Assembly (NCBI RefSeq): GCF_009617575.1
Contig: NZ_WIXJ01000001.1
Span: 186,001-250,000, forward strand
Origin: Rhodocyclus gracilis
Lineage (GTDB): Bacteria > Pseudomonadota > Gammaproteobacteria > Burkholderiales > Rhodocyclaceae
DNA length: 64,000 nt
Direction: 5' to 3'
Numbering within the stretch: the stretch's first letter is position 1; each line of letters begins with the position of its first letter. Under the pieces are notes generated by a model that worked only from the letters and a program-made list of their open reading frames with translations, made no database searches and was not told the origin of the DNA. Positions 28,355 through 36,455 of the stretch are shown piece after piece. A program made the position numbers and the translations under genes.

Positions 28355-29380
28355 ATGAGCCGCTATCTGTCGACCTCCCCCTACCAACTTGGCAACGCCA
28401 GCGTCCGGCGCGTCATGCTGCTGGTGCTGGCCGGCTTGCTGCCGGGTATCGCCGCCTATGTCTGGGTGTTCTCGCCGATCATCCTCGTGCAGATCGCCAT
28501 CGCCAGTGCCTTCTCTCTGCTCGGCGAAGCCCTCATGCTCAAGGTTCGCGGCAAACCGCTGTCGCTTTTCCTCGGGGATGGCAGCGCCCTCGTCACCGCC
28601 TGGCTGATCGCGCTGGCCTTGCCGCCGCTGGCCCCATGGTGGCTGGTTGCGGTAGCGGCGCTGTTCGCCATCGTCATCGCCAAGCAACTCTACGGCGGCC
28701 TCGGGCAAAACCCTTTCAACCCGGCGATGATCGCCTTCGCTGCCTGCATCGTCTCCTTCCCCGCGCTGATGTCGATGTGGCCGTCGGTGACGCTGAAACT
28801 CAGTTTCATCGATCAGGTGCAGGTCGTCTTTGGCCTGATGCCGCACGTCGACGCAATGAACGGCGCGACGCCGCTCGATTCGCTCAAGACCTCGCTGAAA
28901 CTCAACGAAGGCGGCGTCAACGTGCCGTCGCTCCTCGCCACGCAAGAGGTCTTCGGCTACTTCGCCGGGCGCGGGTGGGAATGGGTGACGGCTGGCTACC
29001 TTCTCGGTGGTCTCTGGCTGTGGTGGCGCGACATCATCCGCTGGCAGGCGCCACTGGCCTTCCTTGCCGGCCTGGTCGCCATTTCCGGCGCCTTCTGGCT
29101 CTGGCAGCCGGCGCAATACGCCAGCCCGCTCTTCCATCTCTTCTCCGGCGGCTCGCTGCTCTGCGCCTTCTTTATCGTCACCGACCCGGTCTCCGGCGCG
29201 ACGACGCCGCGCGGCCAGCTGATTTTTGGCTTCTCCGCCGGCATTCTCGCCTACCTGATCCGGGTCTTTGGCGGCTACCCCGATGGCGTCGCCTTTGCCG
29301 TGCTGCTGCTTAACATCTGCGCGCCGCTGATCGACCGCTACACGCAGCCGCGCATCTTTGGCTTGAAGGGAACGCGATGA
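28355..29380 (+). CDS. rnfD: RNF complex subunit RnfD
   Basis: 341 residues with about nine membrane helices; carries covalently bound FMN. The flavinylated Thr lies in DPVSGATTPRGQ, and GLGQNPFNPAMIAF is the typical second flavin-region motif. The ATG at 28355 is chosen because the upstream in-frame sequence overlaps rnfC and lacks homology. It overlaps rnfG by 4 bp. Acts with RnfG in moving electrons across the membrane. Confidence 0.95.
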   Translation: MSRYLSTSPYQLGNASVRRVMLLVLAGLLPGIAAYVWVFSPIILVQIAIASAFSLLGEALMLKVRGKPLSLFLGDGSALVTAWLIALALPPLAPWWLVAVAALFAIVIAKQLYGGLGQNPFNPAMIAFAACIVSFPALMSMWPSVTLKLSFIDQVQVVFGLMPHVDAMNGATPLDSLKTSLKLNEGGVNVPSLLATQEVFGYFAGRGWEWVTAGYLLGGLWLWWRDIIRWQAPLAFLAGLVAISGAFWLWQPAQYASPLFHLFSGGSLLCAFFIVTDPVSGATTPRGQLIFGFSAGILAYLIRVFGGYPDGVAFAVLLLNICAPLIDRYTQPRIFGLKGTR

Positions 29381-30027
29381 GCCCGTCGGGAAAAATGCCC
29401 ACCGCGCCCGTCATGGCGGCACGCACGGCTGTCATCCTGATCATTTTTGTCGCGGTTTTCACCGGGCTGCTCGCGGCGGTCTATCTGCGCACGCAGCCTA
29501 CGCTCGAAGCCACGGCGCTGGCAGAAAAGACAAAGCTGATCAACGACGTCCTGCCGAGCAGCGCCTACGATAACAATCCGCTGCAAGACGCCCTGCAACT
29601 GCCGGCAATTGCCGCCTTCGGGCTCGACGAGCCGTCGACCGTCTATCGCGCCCGCCGTGCCGGTGAGCCCGCCGCCGTCGTTCTCGAAGCCGTCGCTCCC
29701 GATGGCTATTCCGGCAAGATCCGCCTGCTCATGGCCGTCGGCAGCGACGGCAAGATCTACGGCGTACGCGTAACGCAGCACCGCGAAACGCCGGGGCTGG
29801 GCGACTACATCGAGCCGAAGAAGGACAAGAACAAGGAACGCCCCTGGATCACGCAATTCAATGATCTGTCGCCGGTCGACCTGAGCGAACGCGAGTGGCA
29901 CGTCAAAAAGGACGGCGGCCGTTTCGACTCCATCGCTGGCGCCACGGTGACGCCGCGCGCCGTCGTCAAGGCGATCCGCCGCGCCGCGCTGTGGGTCGCC
30001 GAAAACCGCGAGCAGGTGTTCCAGTGA
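29377..30027 (+). CDS. rnfG: RNF complex subunit RnfG
   Basis: 216 residues: one N-terminal membrane helix (about 14-37) and a periplasmic FMN-binding domain. The flavin attachment motif SIAGATVTPRAVV sits near the C terminus, with Thr as the expected phosphoester site (S/TGATxxT-type motif added by ApbE). RETPGLGDYIE is the other family mark. Overlaps rnfD; rnfE starts 46 bp later. No apbE gene is visible nearby. Confidence 0.93.
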   Translation: MSPSGKMPTAPVMAARTAVILIIFVAVFTGLLAAVYLRTQPTLEATALAEKTKLINDVLPSSAYDNNPLQDALQLPAIAAFGLDEPSTVYRARRAGEPAAVVLEAVAPDGYSGKIRLLMAVGSDGKIYGVRVTQHRETPGLGDYIEPKKDKNKERPWITQFNDLSPVDLSEREWHVKKDGGRFDSIAGATVTPRAVVKAIRRAALWVAENREQVFQ

Positions 30028-30073
30028 CGACGACCGCCGCACCGCGCGCCGCCCGGCAGAAAGGACTCGCCGC

Positions 30074-30778
30074 ATGATGACGTTTGATGAACTCCGCCGC
30101 ATTGCCGGCAACGGCATCTGGAAGCAGAACTCCAGCCTCGTGCAGATTCTCGGCATGTGCCCGCTGCTGGCAGTGACGACCAACCTCGTCAATGGCGTCA
30201 TGCTCTCGCTGGCGACGATCATCGTCATGTCGCTGTCGGGCGCCGTCATCTCGGCGCTGCGCAATTTCATCCCCCACGAAATCCGCATCCCGGTCTTCAT
30301 CCTCATCGTCGCCGCGCTGGTGACGATGGTCGATCTGCTCTTCAACGCCAGTCTGCACGAACTGTATCTGGTGCTGGGCATTTTCATCCCGCTGATCGTC
30401 ACCAACTGCCTCGTGCTGGCGCGTGTCGAAGCTTTTGCGGCCAAGAACCCGCCGCTGCAATCGGCCTTTGACGGTGCCTTCATGGGCGTCGGCATGTTGT
30501 GGACGCTGGGCCTGCTCGGCGGTATGCGCGAACTGATCGGCAACGGCACGCTGTTCTCGGGCATCGAACTGGTCGTTCCGGGCCTCAATCACTGGCAACT
30601 TCTGCCCGCCGACTATCCGGGCTTCCTCCTCGCCGTGCTGCCGCCCGGTGCCTTCATCCTGCTTGGCTGCATGGTGGCGTGGAAAAACTGGGTGGAAGCC
30701 CGCGCGCTCGAGCGGCGCCGTCAAACGCCACCACCAGCGCCCGCCGTGCCGGCGCCGACGCTGCCCGCCGCCTCATGA
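30074..30778 (+). CDS. rnfE: RNF complex subunit RnfE
   Basis: 234 residues, six membrane helices, RnfA homologue in opposite topology. It contains VQILGMCPLLAVTTNLVNG and LIVTNCLVLARVE with the conserved Cys residues, and RELIGNGTLFSG. The C-terminal 20 residues are Pro/Ala-rich and variable. It overlaps nth by 4 bp (ATGA), so the DNA repair gene is translationally linked to the RNF operon. rnfH is not present here. Confidence 0.95.
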   Translation: MMTFDELRRIAGNGIWKQNSSLVQILGMCPLLAVTTNLVNGVMLSLATIIVMSLSGAVISALRNFIPHEIRIPVFILIVAALVTMVDLLFNASLHELYLVLGIFIPLIVTNCLVLARVEAFAAKNPPLQSAFDGAFMGVGMLWTLGLLGGMRELIGNGTLFSGIELVVPGLNHWQLLPADYPGFLLAVLPPGAFILLGCMVAWKNWVEARALERRRQTPPPAPAVPAPTLPAAS

Positions 30779-31413
30779 AAGCGGCGGAGCGCTTCGAGTT
30801 CTTCCGACGCTTGCGCGACGCCAATCCGGCGCCGCAGACAGAACTCGAATACGCCTCGCCCTTTCAGCTACTGATCGCCGTCATCCTGTCGGCGCAGGCC
30901 ACCGACCGCAGCGTCAATCTGGCGACTCGCCGCCTGTTCGCTGACGCCCCAGACGCCGCCAGCCTTCTGGCGCTGGGCGAAGAGAAACTGGCGGACTACA
31001 TCTGCCGCATCGGCCTTTACCGCACCAAGGCAAAAAACGTCATCGCCACCTGCCGCCAGTTGCTGGCGCAACACAACGGCGAGCCGCCCAACTCGCGCGA
31101 AGCCCTCGAAGCGCTGCCCGGCGTCGGCCGCAAGACGGCAAACGTTGTCCTCAACGTCGTCTTTGGCGAACCAACCATCGCCGTCGACACGCACCTCTTC
31201 CGGCTCGCCAACCGCACCGGTCTTGCCCCCGGAAAGACACCGCTGGCCGTCGAAACTGCCCTGCTACGCCTAATTCCCAAAGAATTCCGCCAGCACGCAC
31301 ACCATTGGCTGATCCTGCACGGACGCTACATCTGCAAGGCACGCCGGCCGGAATGCTGGCAGTGCTCACTGACTGACCTCTGCCGCTACCGCGAAAAAAG
31401 CCCCGCCCCATGA
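30775..31413 (+). CDS. nth: Endonuclease III
   Basis: 212 residues; DNA glycosylase/AP lyase that removes oxidised pyrimidines. The helix-hairpin-helix LPGVGRKTANVV holds catalytic K120, and D138 is in VDTHLFR. A 4Fe-4S cluster is bound by C187, C194, C197 and C203 (C-x6-C-x2-C-x5-C). The ATG at 30775 overlaps the rnfE stop. The rnf-nth linkage is widespread in proteobacteria; an Fe-S or redox connection has been suggested but is not shown by sequence. It overlaps the FIST gene by 4 bp. Confidence 0.96.
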   Translation: MKAAERFEFFRRLRDANPAPQTELEYASPFQLLIAVILSAQATDRSVNLATRRLFADAPDAASLLALGEEKLADYICRIGLYRTKAKNVIATCRQLLAQHNGEPPNSREALEALPGVGRKTANVVLNVVFGEPTIAVDTHLFRLANRTGLAPGKTPLAVETALLRLIPKEFRQHAHHWLILHGRYICKARRPECWQCSLTDLCRYREKSPAP

Positions 31414-32504
31414 GTCTCGCCACCGCTCTCGTCACCGGCAATGAGCCCTTGCCGCTCCTCGCCGAAACCGCCGTCGCGCAAGCCCTAGCCCGCGCCGGCC
31501 TGACGACGGCCAACAGCGTCCTGCTGTTTCTCACGCCCGACTTCTCCCGCGTCGGCCAAGCCTGTGTCACCGCCGCTGCCCGCGCGGCCTCCTGCCTTCA
31601 GGTCGCCGGGGGGATCGCTGCCGGCGTCTTTACCGAGCATGGCGCCGTACTCGACCGCCCGGCCGCCGCCGTGATGGTTCTGGGCGGTGCTTTCTCTCTC
31701 ATTGCCACGGACGAGGCCAGTGCAAAGGAGAGCGCGCTGCTCTCCTTCGCCGGTGGCGCCATGCCGCCCCACTGGCAGAACCCGCCACCGCGTTTCGGCG
31801 CCAGCTTCAAGGGCGGCATTGGCCATGGCGAACCGGCCGCCTGGCAAGCCGGGCGCCTCACCAACACACGCAGCTGTACGCTTGCCATCAGCGGCGGACG
31901 CGTTGATCTCGGCATTTCCTCGGGTCTGCGCCTGATCGGCACGCCACACGGCGTCGATGCCGCACGCGGCTACGACTTGCACTCGGTCGGCGGATGCACG
32001 GCACTGACCAGCCTGCTACGGGCGCTGGGCAGCGCTGGCAACGATGTCGCCGCAGCCTCGCCGCAAGCCTGCTGTGCCGTGCTCATCGACGACAACCACC
32101 CCGGCGATGCGCCGACCGCGCTGGCGGCAGGCCGCTTCCGGCCGTTGCCCATCGTCGTCGTCAACGCCGACGAATCGCTCACGCTTACCGAGCACGTACG
32201 CCCCGGGCAACGCCTCGCCTGGGCCATACGCGAACCGTCGACCAGCGCCGCCGACATGCGCCATACGCTCGACCGCCTGGCGGCGGACAGCCGCGACGCG
32301 AAGGGCGCGCTTCTCTTCTCATGCATTGGTCGCGGCCCCTATTTTTATGGCGGGGAAGACACTGATCTGGCGCTGTTTGCCGAGTACTTCCCCGGACTGC
32401 CCCTGCTCGGGGTATACGGCACGGCGCAGATCGCCCCCGGCTGTGCCGGCAGCAACCGCCAGTTGCGGCACGGCGCCGTCGCCGCGCTGCTTGCTGATCA
32501 CTAG
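31410..32504 (+). CDS. FIST domain sensory protein
   Basis: 364 residues without signal peptide or membrane segments. The N-terminal half matches the FIST_N pattern (early LLFLTPDFS and the GGIAAGVFTEHG turn). The C-terminal half matches FIST_C, with ALLFSCIGRGPYFYG and the closing FPGLPLLGVYGTAQIAPGC. FIST domains are predicted small-ligand sensors and are often linked to signalling proteins; here it stands alone with no output domain. It starts inside the nth stop codon (ATGA), so its production is tied to nth and rnf. The ligand is unknown; amino acids have been proposed for the family. Confidence 0.85.
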   Translation: MSLATALVTGNEPLPLLAETAVAQALARAGLTTANSVLLFLTPDFSRVGQACVTAAARAASCLQVAGGIAAGVFTEHGAVLDRPAAAVMVLGGAFSLIATDEASAKESALLSFAGGAMPPHWQNPPPRFGASFKGGIGHGEPAAWQAGRLTNTRSCTLAISGGRVDLGISSGLRLIGTPHGVDAARGYDLHSVGGCTALTSLLRALGSAGNDVAAASPQACCAVLIDDNHPGDAPTALAAGRFRPLPIVVVNADESLTLTEHVRPGQRLAWAIREPSTSAADMRHTLDRLAADSRDAKGALLFSCIGRGPYFYGGEDTDLALFAEYFPGLPLLGVYGTAQIAPGCAGSNRQLRHGAVAALLADH

Positions 32505-32516
32505 GGAGCCACACGC

Positions 32517-32939
32517 ATGTTCTCCCCCTCGCGCGACGACGTCCGCCTGTTTTTCTGCACCACCTATCGCAAGCTGCATGAGCGTCTGCCACTCGATGGC
32601 GCCGAAGTCCTTGCCGCCACGGTGATCGAGCAGCATCCCGAACTGCATGCCCTGCTCGCCGACCGGGAAGCCGCGCAGCAGGCCGACGCTGGCACGGGGG
32701 CCGCCCAGCCCTTTCTCCACCTTTCCTTGCATCTGGCAATCGCCGAGCAACTGTCCATCGACCAGCCGCCCGGCATTCGCGCGCTGCACGGCAAACTCTG
32801 CGCACGTCTTGACGCGCACGATGCCGAACACAGACTCATCGACTGCCTCGCCGAAACGATCTGGCAAGCGCAACGCGACGGTACGGCGCCCGATGGCGAA
32901 GCCTATCTGGAGCGACTCCGACGTAGCGCAAGCGCCTGA
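32517..32939 (+). CDS. DUF1841 family protein
   Basis: 140 residues, soluble, all-helical in appearance. The opening FSPSRDDVRLFFCTTYRK, the centre with VIEQHPELHALL and HLSLHLAIAEQLSIDQPPGIR, and a closing E-LIDCLAETIWQAQ match the DUF1841 family of beta- and gammaproteobacteria. Function is unknown. It starts 12 bp after the FIST gene and is the probable last member of the rnf transcript. A 6-bp GACGCC/GGCGTC hairpin follows at 32965-32980. Confidence 0.8.
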   Translation: MFSPSRDDVRLFFCTTYRKLHERLPLDGAEVLAATVIEQHPELHALLADREAAQQADAGTGAAQPFLHLSLHLAIAEQLSIDQPPGIRALHGKLCARLDAHDAEHRLIDCLAETIWQAQRDGTAPDGEAYLERLRRSASA

Positions 32940-32970
32940 TTTTGCGTCGTCTCGGGCTCGTCCGGACGCC

Positions 32971-32999
32971 TTGCGGCGTCACGAGGCTACGGGTAAGAT
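32971..32999 (+). promoter_or_regulatory. Possible promoter of the HDOD gene
   Basis: TTGCGG (32971-32976), 17 bp, TAAGAT (32994-32999), about 80 bp before the ATG. Moderate match; the -35 overlaps the small hairpin after the DUF1841 gene. Confidence 0.35.
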
Positions 33000-33077
33000 G
33001 AACTGAAACTTCCGCGTCTTCTCAAAGAATCAGTCGCTTAGCGCGCTTAGCTCAGAAGACATACAAAGAGGGCAGCC

Positions 33078-34055
33078 ATGCTTGACCATCCGTTGCCAAC
33101 CATCGACGCCTGGGTAGCGTACTTCAGCGGCACCGAGCTGCCGATCCTGCGCCAGACCGTCCGCCGCCTTGAGTTGGCCCATGCCAACATCGATGAGGTC
33201 AATGGTCGCGATATTGCCCATATCGTCCTGCAAGACCCGCTGCTCGCCGTGCGCGTCTTGGCCTACATCCAGCCCTTCCGCGGTCGCCACCTGCGTTCGG
33301 ACATCACCACTATCGCCAGCGCCGTGATGATGTTCGGCATCGAACCGTTTTTCCGCAAATTCGAAAACCCGCTGACCATCGAAAGCGTCCTGCGCGACGA
33401 GCCACAAGCCATGCTCGGCGTGTTGCACGTCCTGCGGCGTGCGCAGCGCGCCTCAAACTACGCCCACGACTGGGCGTATGCCCGGCACGACATCAACATG
33501 GAAGAAGTGGCGCTGGCCGCCCTGCTCCATGACCTCGCCGAAGTGCTCATGTGGTGTTTTGCGCCGCATCTGGCGATCAAGATCCGGCGCCTGCAACAGG
33601 CCGACCACACGCTGCGCAGCGCCGTCGCACAGGAAATGGTTCTCGGCGTTCGCATCCCGGAAATCCAGCTGGCGCTCTGCTCGGCCTGGCACCTGCCCGA
33701 TCTGCTGAAGAGCCTGATGGACGACGAACACAGCCAGCAACCGCGCGTACAAAACGTGGCGCTGGCCGTCAATCTTGCCCGCCACTCCGCTAACGGCTGG
33801 CACGACGCGGCCTTGCCCGACGACTACACCGCCATCGCCAGCCTGCTGCACATCAGCCACGAGACCCTGATGACGCGGCTGAAAGTCCCGCCGGACGCGA
33901 TCCCGCCAGCCCGGACCGCGCCGCCAGCGCTCGTTGCCGCAGAAATTCCGCCGGATGAGGAAAGCGATGTGCCGCCCATAGCGCCGGTCTCGCCGATCTC
34001 GCCAGCGCCGTCAGACGACAGCGGTAGCGCATCGCCGCCAGCGGCAGCGACCTGA
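33078..34055 (+). CDS. HDOD domain signalling protein
   Basis: 325 residues. The HDOD domain spans about residues 15-215: LPILRQTVRRLE, DIAHIVLQDPLLAVRVL, SAVMMFGIEPFF and the region AALLHDLAEVLMWCFAP. HDOD domains resemble HD phosphohydrolases but usually lack full metal ligands, and act as protein-protein adaptors in signalling. The last 65 residues are Pro/Ala/Ser-rich and acidic, probably disordered. GAGGG precedes the ATG. It converges on the BLUF/c-di-GMP gene, with only 19 bp between the two stop codons. The partner is unknown. Confidence 0.85.
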   Translation: MLDHPLPTIDAWVAYFSGTELPILRQTVRRLELAHANIDEVNGRDIAHIVLQDPLLAVRVLAYIQPFRGRHLRSDITTIASAVMMFGIEPFFRKFENPLTIESVLRDEPQAMLGVLHVLRRAQRASNYAHDWAYARHDINMEEVALAALLHDLAEVLMWCFAPHLAIKIRRLQQADHTLRSAVAQEMVLGVRIPEIQLALCSAWHLPDLLKSLMDDEHSQQPRVQNVALAVNLARHSANGWHDAALPDDYTAIASLLHISHETLMTRLKVPPDAIPPARTAPPALVAAEIPPDEESDVPPIAPVSPISPAPSDDSGSASPPAAAT

Positions 34056-34074
34056 CCCCAAACGACCTGCCCCA

Positions 34075-36231
34075 TCAGGCAGGTAAGCCCACCGGTGGGT
34101 TAAGCGGCTGCGCAAACGCCGCCAGAAAGGCAAACGAGGTTGCCGGGTCGTCGGCCAACGCAAGCAACTCCTGCGTCCGCTGCCGCCAGTTGTCAAAATC
34201 CGGCGTACCCGGGAGCTCGCTCATATCGCGAAAACCCATGCTCCACTCCGGGAAAATCCGCCGCGACAAGGCTCCCCGCGCGCTGATCCGCACCGTGTGG
34301 TGGCGCGGATCGCGGTAAATCTTCGCGATCAGCCCCTCAACGACCGAACGGCGCCCTTCCAGCATCTGCATGAAACAGCCGTGCTGGTAGAGCAGAATTC
34401 CCGTCACGCCCAGCGCCGCGTTACGCTGCCGGGAAGTGTCGAGCAGCTGCGCCAAGGCCGCCCGATCGAGCGGCGTCACGGCTTCGCTCACGTACACGAG
34501 GAAATACAGTGGATCATCGGGCGCCGTCAGAAACGGGGCAATTTCGCGCCTGACGATATCGATAAAGGCTTCCTCTGCCAGTGGCCGGTGGAAATAGAAT
34601 CCCTGCACGTAATCACAACCATGGGCAGAGAGTTCGGCCAACTGGGCGGCAGTTTCCACCCCCTCGGCGACGAGCCGCATGCCGAGCGAATGCCCCATGC
34701 CGATCACCGTCGACGTGATGATGCGGCTGTCGCGCCGCTTGTCGAGGCCGTCGATAAATTCGCGGTCGATCTTGAGCAGGGAAACCGGCATGCGCAGGAG
34801 TTGCGCGAGCGACGAATAGCCAGTGCCAAAATCGTCGACGGCGGCACGCAAACCCAGTTCGGCGAGGCGCCGTAGCATGCGCAAATTGGCGTCGACGTCG
34901 TCCATCAAGGCCGTTTCGGTAATCTCGATGACGATGCGCGACGGATCGGCACCGGTTTCCCGCAACGTCGCCTCAAAAACATCGGCGAGGGCCGGATCGT
35001 CAAGCTGGCGTGTCGACACATTCACCGACAGATACGGCACGGCCTCGCCAAAAATCGTCGCCCACCGCGCCGCCGCGAGGCACGCCTGGCGGAACACCCA
35101 GGCACCAATGGGAATGATCGCCCCGGTTTTCTCGGCGACCGGAATGAAAACGGCCGGCGAAACAGGCCCATCGGATGGCGTCCAGCGCAGCAGCACCTCA
35201 GCGCCAGCGACGCGCCCCGAGGTCACCGAGACGATGGGCTGAAACAGCACGGAGAACTCGTCTCGCTCGAGCGCCACGCGCAAGCCACGGGTGAGCACCA
35301 GACGCTGGCGGGCCTCTTCGTGCAGATCGCCGCTGAAGAAGCGCCAGCCGTCACCGCCCTGTCGCTTGACGGCGAACATCGCCGCATCGGCATCGCGCAG
35401 CATCTCATCGGCGCTGTGTTTCGCCCCGTCACCGATGGCTACGCCGATACTCGCCGCGATGAAGACCTCCTGTGCGTTGACGACAAAAGGCTGGCGCAAC
35501 TGCTCGTTCAGGCGCTGCGCTAGGGTCGACATCGCGACGGGATCGTCGATCTGCTCGCAGAGAATAACGAACTCGTCGCCCGACATGCGCGCCAGCGAGT
35601 CATCCGGGCGCAGTTGCGCCTCTAGCGTGGCGGCTGCCTGTTTGAGCAAGGCGTCGCCACTGTCATAGCCATAGCTATCGTTGATCGGCTTGAAACCATC
35701 CAGATCCACGAAAAGCACGGCGACGCTGCGACCGTGCCGGCTGGAGCGATCCAGTGCGTTCGCCAGACGTTCGCGGATCAGCGCGCGATTCGGCAGGCCG
35801 GTAAGCGCGTCGTGTGTCGCCTGCCACACGCGTTCTTCTTCTGCCTGCTTTTGTTCGCTGAAATCATGCAGCGAGGCGAGGAGAATCCAGTCGCCGTTTT
35901 CGCGATATTTGCTCAGCGATGCCTTGAGCGGGAAACAGCTGCCGTCCTTGCGGCAGCCGGTCAGCTCACCGCGGCCACGCATCGAGCGTTCGCTTTCGGC
36001 CGCATTGGCAAAATCGCGCACGTATCGGCTGTGCGCGGCACGCAAATCGGCGGGCAGGAGTCGCCCGACCGACTGGCCGACGAGTTCGTCGCGCGTATAG
36101 CCAAACATCTGGCACAGGGAAGTGTTCGCTTCGAGAATGATGCCGTGCGCGTCGACGGCCAACATGCCCGTATCGGCCACCTCGAGAATACGTCGCACAA
36201 CGCGTGCCGGCGTCGGCTTCGGTGTCTTCAT
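34075..36231 (-). CDS. PAS-GGDEF-EAL protein with C-terminal BLUF blue-light domain
   Basis: 718 residues, cytoplasmic, four domains in order: PAS (about 12-125), GGDEF (about 140-300), EAL (about 315-560) and BLUF (about 575-668). The GGDEF signature is SGDEF (217-221), with the RPDD inhibitory site five residues before it. In the EAL domain, EVL (345-347) replaces EAL, but the Asn in SVNVS, EITET, DDFGTGYSS, LLKID, AEGVET and YVQGF are kept, so phosphodiesterase activity is plausible. BLUF photocycle residues are present: Y580, N604, Q622, W663 and M665. It should couple flavin-sensed light, and PAS input, to c-di-GMP turnover. The ATG at 36231 has GGAG 6 bp upstream; a longer frame begins only with TTG. 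Confidence 0.92.
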   Translation of the reverse strand: MKTPKPTPARVVRRILEVADTGMLAVDAHGIILEANTSLCQMFGYTRDELVGQSVGRLLPADLRAAHSRYVRDFANAAESERSMRGRGELTGCRKDGSCFPLKASLSKYRENGDWILLASLHDFSEQKQAEEERVWQATHDALTGLPNRALIRERLANALDRSSRHGRSVAVLFVDLDGFKPINDSYGYDSGDALLKQAAATLEAQLRPDDSLARMSGDEFVILCEQIDDPVAMSTLAQRLNEQLRQPFVVNAQEVFIAASIGVAIGDGAKHSADEMLRDADAAMFAVKRQGGDGWRFFSGDLHEEARQRLVLTRGLRVALERDEFSVLFQPIVSVTSGRVAGAEVLLRWTPSDGPVSPAVFIPVAEKTGAIIPIGAWVFRQACLAAARWATIFGEAVPYLSVNVSTRQLDDPALADVFEATLRETGADPSRIVIEITETALMDDVDANLRMLRRLAELGLRAAVDDFGTGYSSLAQLLRMPVSLLKIDREFIDGLDKRRDSRIITSTVIGMGHSLGMRLVAEGVETAAQLAELSAHGCDYVQGFYFHRPLAEEAFIDIVRREIAPFLTAPDDPLYFLVYVSEAVTPLDRAALAQLLDTSRQRNAALGVTGILLYQHGCFMQMLEGRRSVVEGLIAKIYRDPRHHTVRISARGALSRRIFPEWSMGFRDMSELPGTPDFDNWRQRTQELLALADDPATSFAFLAAFAQPLNPPVGLPA

Positions 36232-36250
36232 CACCCGCTCCGCAGAACAG

Positions 36251-36279
36251 CGCACAACGCGACCAGCGGTCGCAGTGCG
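36251..36279 (-). repeat. Hairpin in the leader of the BLUF gene
   Basis: CGCAC (36251-36255) and GCGACC (36259-36264) pair with GGTCGC (36268-36273) and GTGCG (36275-36279), an interrupted 11-bp stem with a 3-nt loop, 20 nt before the start codon. Possible translational control element. Confidence 0.45.
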
Positions 36280-36455
36280 CAAAACTTACGCAGTCTCGTC
36301 ATGAACGGCTCCGATCCGTAGCAAGAAGTCGTTTCTCGGAATCAGACCAAATCGTCACGCTGAATCATCGGCCAAACCACCCGCCAACTGACCTCACGAA
36401 AGGCGGCGCCGACGCGCGCGGGAGTCAGGCAAACGACGGATGGCGGATGGTGCAA

